Below, one piece after another: positions 59,216 to 64,000 of a stretch of 64,000 bases of DNA (positions within the stretch are counted from its first letter, which is position 1; every line of letters starts with the position of its first letter). The translations under genes and the position numbers were made by a program. The notes below the pieces were generated by a model. It was not told the origin of the DNA. It made no database searches and saw nothing but the letters and a program-made list of their open reading frames with translations. The DNA is taken from assembly GCA_029762535.1 (NCBI GenBank), contig JARVGK010000006.1, forward strand, positions 1-64,000, written 5' to 3'. This stretch comes from Thermoplasmatota archaeon (GTDB lineage: Archaea; Thermoplasmatota; Penumbrarchaeia; Penumbrarchaeales; Penumbrarchaeaceae).

Positions 59216-61644
59216 GTGTCCATATCGTTGCTGTAAAGCTTGGTGAACTTCCCGTCCTTCTTCATGTAGACCAGTCTCTTGTCCTTTATCGCCTTGATGT
59301 TATAATTGACGGTGGATGTGCTGATCTCCATCTCCTCGGATAGCTCCTTCTGGCTGATCCCGGGCATGTTGATTATTCTCTCTAGCATCTTTCTTTGGAG
59401 AGGGGTTAGGTCCATCGGGCTCTCATCTATCTTGAACCCTGCCGGATAGAACCTTCTATAAAGGCCCTCCCTATGGCTCCTTACCAGGTTCTCCTTCTCC
59501 AGTGTGTAGAGATGGTGGGCTAGAGTACCGTTCTTAAGGTTGAGGTTCACCAGTATGGAGCGGAAGTGCTCACCTGGATGGTTCTGGACATATACGTATA
59601 TCCTCCTTCTGAGCTTGTTGCCCAATAGATGTTCGGGTTTAAGTTTGCTGTACAACGGTATCATCATCGTAAAGAAGGAATACCTGAATGTATCGGAGGA
59701 TACCACCACCACGGCCAGTCCGGCGAATATGATGCTTAGGGCTATTCCAGATGCCATTATTCCAGGTCGTATGCCATCCATACCGACGGGTTCGGACGGG
59801 ACCTTAAGGGAGTCCACGTGTATCTCCTCAGACAGCTCGTTGTCGAGTATGGAGTCCTCCTTTACCCCGAATAGCAGCACCACGGCGCTTATGGACCTTG
59901 TCGATGGCCTTGCGGTCCAGTTGAACCAGAAGCTTGACACCTCGCCGCTCTGTAGTTTGGCGTCCATCCTTCCTATCTCGACCCTGGAATTGCTGAAGGT
60001 CACCTCGTAAAGCACGATCATGAAGTTATCGACATCTATTGGACCGGTATTGGCCAATGTGACGTTCATCGGCACCGACTCGCCCTCCTGCAGGATCCTG
60101 TTTGGGATATCCAAGGATAGAATGGCGATGTTCGGAAGTTCCCTTATGAGCACATCACCGATGATGGAATCCACCATTACCCAGGAAGTGTCGTCAGCCG
60201 AGGGGGTAAGCAGTTCCAGGTCCATTTGGAAAGAGGCGGGCTGCAGGTTCTCCTTCAGTTCCAGTGAAATGATGACGGTTTGGGTCATACCGGCAGCTAT
60301 GACGAAATTCGAAGGAGTGATGTTCAACCTGTAGCATGATGGTATCCGTGATCCCTCGACCATGGCCATCTGTGATACGTATCCGGAGTTCTCTACTATA
60401 AGAAGCAGCTTGACCTCCTCATCCTTGTCGAAGGGGCCGCCTTCGACCGATCGTATGCTCATGTTCGTCAGGGGCTTGATCCGGACAAGTGTCTCGGAAT
60501 CGATCACCAGACCGTTGACGTTCATTCCACCGATGACCATGCTGAAGAAACCATTGGCTCCCAATGGCGGTGTGACCTTTACCTTGAACTCCATTCTTTC
60601 GTTGGCGGGGATCAGCTGAGGGGTGTCTGGGTTGAAAATGGAGACCCAACCCATCTGAGGCGAACCGTCCAGGACGGTCAGCCGCGGGGTGTAAACAGCG
60701 GATTCCTGTCCGGTATTAATTGCATCGAAATCCAGAAGGAAGTCCCTGCCTTCCCTGACCTCGAGATATGGAACTCTCGCCTTTATCGTTACCGCTGAGG
60801 ATTGGATCACGTGAAAATGCACGGTCACGGATCCAGAACGTGTTCCGGTATCGAAAAGATCGGCGCCGTACGATCCTGAATAGATAGTAACGCTCAAGAG
60901 CGAGCCGACCACTGCTTTGGGGGATACGCCCACCAGAACCCTTATGAGCGCGTCCGTTCCGAATTTTCCGTGATCTAGCTGGTATTGGACGTATTCACCC
61001 TCCGGAAAGGAGATCTCCCATTCGCTCCTGTGCTCGGCGATCATAATCTCATACGAGTCCTTCATTGACCCCTTGTTCCTCAGGTCGAGGTCGAAGTAGA
61101 GTTTCTGCCCGGGATAGACGTCCATATTCTTCTCGGGGACGAATTCAGGCAGGATCATCAATTCATGGTCGAGGACCGAATCGATCCGGATGATGAGGAT
61201 GATGAAGCTCTTATCCCCTGAAGGGGATCCCATCCCTTCAACGCGTATCATGTGGTCCGCGTTCGGATCGAGACCTGGATATGGCAATACGTCCGGAACC
61301 TCTACGACCACTTTCGCATCCATCGTACCGTTGGCCGGTACTTCCACCGAGCTTGTCACATATGCGAGATATCCGGTGGGGATGTCCGTAAGTTTGAGCA
61401 TCACCGTCTGGTTCTCGGGGGAGAAGTTCTGCACCCAGATGGTGAAGGTGGTTATCTCCCCAGGGATCACCCTGTGCACTGGAAATCGATTCGGCGATGA
61501 AGTGGTCGGATCCCCGGGATCGGCATCTAACCTGATGCTACCCTCGTTGAACTCGCCCGAAGCGCTGGTCGTTCCGGAAATTAGGATGACCTGAACGAGC
61601 AACAGGGTCAGTAACATCGCCGAACACTTGAGACGTTGGCCCAT
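59212..61644 (-). CDS. Membrane-anchored transcription regulator with exported domains
   Basis: A protein of 810 residues. It has a signal segment (about 8-28), about five exported beta-sandwich domains of the NEW3/CARDB type (about 30-615; repeats of PANGTMDAKV and NTGPIDV patterns), one membrane helix (about 628-648), a basic hinge, and two winged-helix domains in the cytoplasm (about 668-725, HFRSILVNLNLKNGTLAHHLYTLEKENLV; about 745-800, PGISQKELSEEMEISTSTVNYNIKAI). This is the layout of a one-component sensor that links an outside signal to DNA binding. The signal and target genes are unknown. A TATA box 27 bases upstream suggests a leaderless transcript. Confidence 0.8.
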   Translation of the reverse strand: MGQRLKCSAMLLTLLLVQVILISGTTSASGEFNEGSIRLDADPGDPTTSSPNRFPVHRVIPGEITTFTIWVQNFSPENQTVMLKLTDIPTGYLAYVTSSVEVPANGTMDAKVVVEVPDVLPYPGLDPNADHMIRVEGMGSPSGDKSFIILIIRIDSVLDHELMILPEFVPEKNMDVYPGQKLYFDLDLRNKGSMKDSYEIMIAEHRSEWEISFPEGEYVQYQLDHGKFGTDALIRVLVGVSPKAVVGSLLSVTIYSGSYGADLFDTGTRSGSVTVHFHVIQSSAVTIKARVPYLEVREGRDFLLDFDAINTGQESAVYTPRLTVLDGSPQMGWVSIFNPDTPQLIPANERMEFKVKVTPPLGANGFFSMVIGGMNVNGLVIDSETLVRIKPLTNMSIRSVEGGPFDKDEEVKLLLIVENSGYVSQMAMVEGSRIPSCYRLNITPSNFVIAAGMTQTVIISLELKENLQPASFQMDLELLTPSADDTSWVMVDSIIGDVLIRELPNIAILSLDIPNRILQEGESVPMNVTLANTGPIDVDNFMIVLYEVTFSNSRVEIGRMDAKLQSGEVSSFWFNWTARPSTRSISAVVLLFGVKEDSILDNELSEEIHVDSLKVPSEPVGMDGIRPGIMASGIALSIIFAGLAVVVVSSDTFRYSFFTMMIPLYSKLKPEHLLGNKLRRRIYVYVQNHPGEHFRSILVNLNLKNGTLAHHLYTLEKENLVRSHREGLYRRFYPAGFKIDESPMDLTPLQRKMLERIINMPGISQKELSEEMEISTSTVNYNIKAIKDKRLVYMKKDGKFTKLYSNDMDT

Positions 61645-61666
61645 GGATGTAAAACCCCTTATGAAC

Positions 61667-61675
61667 TATATAAAA
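61667..61675 (-). promoter_or_regulatory. TATA box of the membrane HTH regulator
   Basis: TATATAAAA on the plus strand (TTTTATATA on the minus strand) is centred 27 bases before the start at 61644, so a leaderless transcript is likely. Confidence 0.5.
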
Positions 61676-61755
61676 GGTATAGTACACTTTAGTATTGATT
61701 AGCAACTGCTCTGGTTGAAATATAATGAGGGCATATCCATCCATGAGGGCTTGAA

Positions 61756-62325
61756 ATGGGCGACCCCTACGACATACTGGGCGTCAAGAAGGACGCAACG
61801 TTACCAGAGATCAAGAGCGCCTACAAGAACCTGGCAAAGAAACTGCATCCGGACAAGACCGGGGCGAACCCAAGGGCGCTCGAGCAGATGAAGCTCGTGA
61901 ACGAGGCATATGCTTCGTTATGCTCCAACCTGCAAAGGGGATCCTCAATGACGGAGGATGAGCAGAAATATAACGAGGAGGTATGGAGGTCATATTCCAA
62001 ACAGGTAGAGGATTACTACAACCAGGTCCAGGAGTACATGGAGGCTCAGATGAAGGTGATCCGTTCAGAGAAGGAGAAACTGGATATTTACGAGAGACAG
62101 GTCAGATCCAGGGAGCAGGACCTGGATAGGACCAGGAAGGACCTGGAAACCCAAAGGGCCAGATACGGATCCATGCTTTCACGGGAGAAAGAGCTCAGGC
62201 GCAGGGAAGAATATATCGAAAAACGCGAGAACGAGCTCGATGAGCTGATGCTGTGCATATCGAGGTCCAATTCGATAGTGGTCGATCTGGTCCAGTCCTC
62301 CAAGTCTTTGAGGAACAGAAAATAA
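61756..62325 (+). CDS. J-domain protein with coiled-coil tail
   Basis: A protein of 189 residues. Residues 4-60 are a J-domain (YDILGVKKDATLPEIKSAYKNLAKKLHPDKTG; the HPD is present), which stimulates Hsp70 ATPase. The rest is a long charged coiled coil (about 75-170). It lacks the Gly/Phe region, zinc fingers and C-terminal domains of DnaJ proper, so it is a J-domain adaptor rather than DnaJ. No dnaK or grpE is nearby. It is convergent with the protease gene, with a five-base gap. The start ATG lies at the family's usual point. Confidence 0.85.
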   Translation: MGDPYDILGVKKDATLPEIKSAYKNLAKKLHPDKTGANPRALEQMKLVNEAYASLCSNLQRGSSMTEDEQKYNEEVWRSYSKQVEDYYNQVQEYMEAQMKVIRSEKEKLDIYERQVRSREQDLDRTRKDLETQRARYGSMLSREKELRRREEYIEKRENELDELMLCISRSNSIVVDLVQSSKSLRNRK

Positions 62326-62330
62326 TGAGA

Positions 62331-63665
62331 TCATGTCCAATGTACGGTCGTGAGGAACTCGTCCCAGCTGGTGTCCCTGGAGAACATTATGTCCTCGTAC
62401 TGCGGATTGTAGCTTGCGGACCTGTAGGGAATGTATATGGACACCCCATGAGCATCGGGATGTCCCCCGTTCTCGACATTCCTGAGTAGCAGGACGAGAT
62501 CGTCTATACCCCTCATGATATCGCTTGCGATAGTGGTCCGAAGAGTACCGGCGCTGGGCTTGGAGAGCATATAGGCGAGGTCGTATAGGTCGTAATTTGT
62601 GTAAACGGCGATCCCGATCCAGTCCATCTGCCCCGAGAAGGATTCAGTATGCATGTCATCGGGCAGCTCAGGATGACCGATGACGGTGTTTATCAACAGC
62701 GCCTGGTTCAAGAGCTTCCCCGGTCCGGAGACCTTGCTCAGCAGATGCTTCGCCAGCGCATCGACGGATGCCGCTAGCTGTTCTACGTATGAGAGGTTGT
62801 ATACGGCCATGACGTCGGAGTAATCCTCTTTGGGGATGAACGGAGGGGCCCTCCAGGGACCGAATGGCATGAACGTCTCACCCATCACTATGGCGAACTC
62901 TTCAGCGGACATGCCCGGATCCTCTGCCAAACGCCCCCAGCAAGCATCGTACTGCCAGTTGCCAGCCTCCCAAACTCCATTATCAGGGTCCGCTTCGGCC
63001 CCCCAGCCATAGGTCGAACCGCCAACGAAGTACTGGCACGTGTCCTTTAATTCGTAGGCGAACTCGATCATACCCACAAGGCAGCCCTCGGTTGAGAATA
63101 TGTCCACTTTCCTTCCGGTGTGCTCCATGAATACCTCGCACACCCCCCTTATCTCCGGAAGGGATAGATGATCGTTCGATGACTCGTCCCAGCACATCCC
63201 TCTCCATCCCCCACCGTGGTTGGATAGGTGGATGTTGTACCTCCTCGCCGGATAGTTGTCAGCGCCCCACAACAGGAACTTGAGCAGATGTTCGGGATCG
63301 CCCATGTTCAATTCGTAGTGGGACCATTCGGGATCCACATCGGTCAGGTTCAGCTCGGTCGAGCCTCCTTTGCCTATCAAGAGGAGCTGAGTGTCGCCAT
63401 CGTGTATGTTGTCGTTGACGCACAGCATGTTGACATCGGAGGAGTTCTCCACCATCTCTAGGTAGTGGATGTTGGTCTCCATCATGTAGAACTCGCCCAG
63501 ATTCCCGTCCCCGCACATCCAGAAGAAGGACGTCCACTCCTTCACAGCAGGTATTTCGTCCTCTTCTTCGGGCATATGCGCCCCCTGCCGTATCAAGAGA
63601 AAAAGCGCCCCCGATAGGATAAGAAGGGCCAAAGCCCCGGTAATGAGGAATCTCCTTTTATCCAT
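62331..63665 (-). CDS. Clostripain-family (C11) cysteine protease, membrane-anchored
   Basis: A protein of 444 residues from ATG 63663-63665 (MDKRRFLITG), with an N-terminal membrane anchor (about 6-25). It shows the C11 catalytic His (LSNHGGGWRG) and Cys (TEGCLVGMIEFAYEL). Most family members have DAC at the Cys; here it reads EGC, which keeps the acid but as Glu. Residues around YFVGGSTYGWG follow. C11 proteases cut after Arg or Lys. The exported location suggests trimming of surface or secreted proteins, such as the many surface proteins of this window. A longer frame to 63716 exists but has no better start. Confidence 0.8.
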   Translation of the reverse strand: MDKRRFLITGALALLILSGALFLLIRQGAHMPEEEDEIPAVKEWTSFFWMCGDGNLGEFYMMETNIHYLEMVENSSDVNMLCVNDNIHDGDTQLLLIGKGGSTELNLTDVDPEWSHYELNMGDPEHLLKFLLWGADNYPARRYNIHLSNHGGGWRGMCWDESSNDHLSLPEIRGVCEVFMEHTGRKVDIFSTEGCLVGMIEFAYELKDTCQYFVGGSTYGWGAEADPDNGVWEAGNWQYDACWGRLAEDPGMSAEEFAIVMGETFMPFGPWRAPPFIPKEDYSDVMAVYNLSYVEQLAASVDALAKHLLSKVSGPGKLLNQALLINTVIGHPELPDDMHTESFSGQMDWIGIAVYTNYDLYDLAYMLSKPSAGTLRTTIASDIMRGIDDLVLLLRNVENGGHPDAHGVSIYIPYRSASYNPQYEDIMFSRDTSWDEFLTTVHWT

Positions 63666-63727
63666 AGTTACCGCACCGAGGATGTACGATAATAGTTTTT
63701 TCGTCATCTGTCGCAACGTTTCCCATA

Positions 63728-64000
63728 TTAGACCCCCCTACGTCCATACCTTCCGACAAGGTATATACCAGAGAGCGCCAGGGGTGCCCCTATGTAAAAG
63801 CCCGCCCAGGGTAGTTCACCCAGGAACAATATCGCAAGCAGCGTGGATCCGATAGGTTCCCCGAGAAGGGATACCGAGACGAAAGTGGGTGAGATGTACT
63901 TCAATGCCCAGTTGTATATTGTGTGGCCAAGTATCATGGGACCTATCGCCAGAGCAGCGAATATAATGTATTCGACCGGCTCACCCGGGACGAAATCTAT
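63728..64000 (-). CDS. C-terminal part of an EamA/DMT transporter (truncated by window edge)
   Basis: The frame is open to base 64000, giving the last 90 residues. They contain three to four hydrophobic segments and the typical EamA end: TIYNWALKYISPTFVSVSLLGEPIGSTLLAILFLGE with Pro and Gly in the helices, then GIYLVGRYGRR. The family exports or imports small metabolites in the drug/metabolite superfamily; the substrate is unknown. The 5' end is outside the window. Confidence 0.8.
   Translation of the reverse strand: MDFVPGEPVEYIIFAALAIGPMILGHTIYNWALKYISPTFVSVSLLGEPIGSTLLAILFLGELPWAGFYIGAPLALSGIYLVGRYGRRGV

Overview
The window reads as archaeal. Shine-Dalgarno sites are of the GGTGATC or GGAGG type, TATA boxes sit about 25 bases upstream of start codons (sometimes giving leaderless genes), and there are an archaeal-type phosphoribulokinase, a family B DNA polymerase, RHH/PIN and RelE toxin pairs, and many single-pass surface proteins built from PKD, GLUG, DOMON and FG-GAP repeats. 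The best guess is an uncultured relative of the Thermoplasmatota, but no rRNA or other phylogenetic marker is present, so this is an inference. Genes are tightly packed: no gene-free stretch exceeds about 275 bases, and several convergent genes touch or overlap. I saw no tRNA, rRNA, CRISPR array or intact insertion sequence.

Layout. Positions 1-7259 hold three tandem surface-protein paralogues (the first truncated by the window edge), then an RHH-PIN toxin-antitoxin pair (7367-8145) lying between two 46-base direct repeats, then a five-DOMON surface protein (8205-11852). 11973-12896 hold a small membrane protein and a RelE-type pair. 12949-18652 hold an RND exporter and another GLUG/cadherin-like surface protein. 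18883-23279 hold a fused trehalose-6-phosphate synthase/phosphatase, a TreT-like trehalose synthase and a convergent phosphoribulokinase. 23388-27918 hold a carotenoid ketolase/desaturase, a coiled-coil protein, an ATP10-like thioredoxin-fold protein and a P-type cation ATPase. 27920-32380 hold an FG-GAP/PKD surface protein, a SUMF1-like lipoprotein and another lipoprotein. 32436-36037 is a nucleotide-sugar operon: a WbpB/WbpD/WbpE set plus a UDP-glucuronate epimerase-like enzyme. 36148-39110 hold a DUF1846 protein and two membrane proteins. 39371-45195 hold a divergent family B polymerase, two flavodoxins, a nitroreductase, a membrane protein and an orphan DNA methyltransferase.

45302-52332 is a five-gene operon read leftwards: aconitase, citD, citE, citF and a monomeric isocitrate dehydrogenase. 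A duplicated-HTH regulator is divergent from it. The set links oxaloacetate plus acetate with citrate, isocitrate and 2-oxoglutarate, and could run either way, including as part of a reductive TCA route. The CitD homologue carries Arg where the prosthetic-group Ser is expected. A second leftward operon (53937-58360) holds a homocitrate/isopropylmalate synthase, a LeuC-type subunit, an unusual LeuD-Sua5/YrdC fusion and an exonuclease III. The window ends with a membrane-anchored HTH regulator, a J-domain protein, a clostripain-like protease and the end of an EamA transporter.

The features most worth a second look are the chain of perfect hairpins at 53709-53935 between convergent genes, the LeuD-Sua5 fusion, the CitD substitution inside a citrate operon, the phosphoribulokinase, the polymerase with an altered motif C, and the 46-base direct repeats around the RHH-PIN pair. 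Several starts are not simple ATGs: DUF1846, the SUMF1-like lipoprotein and exonuclease III each appear to begin at a non-AUG codon or require re-examination.
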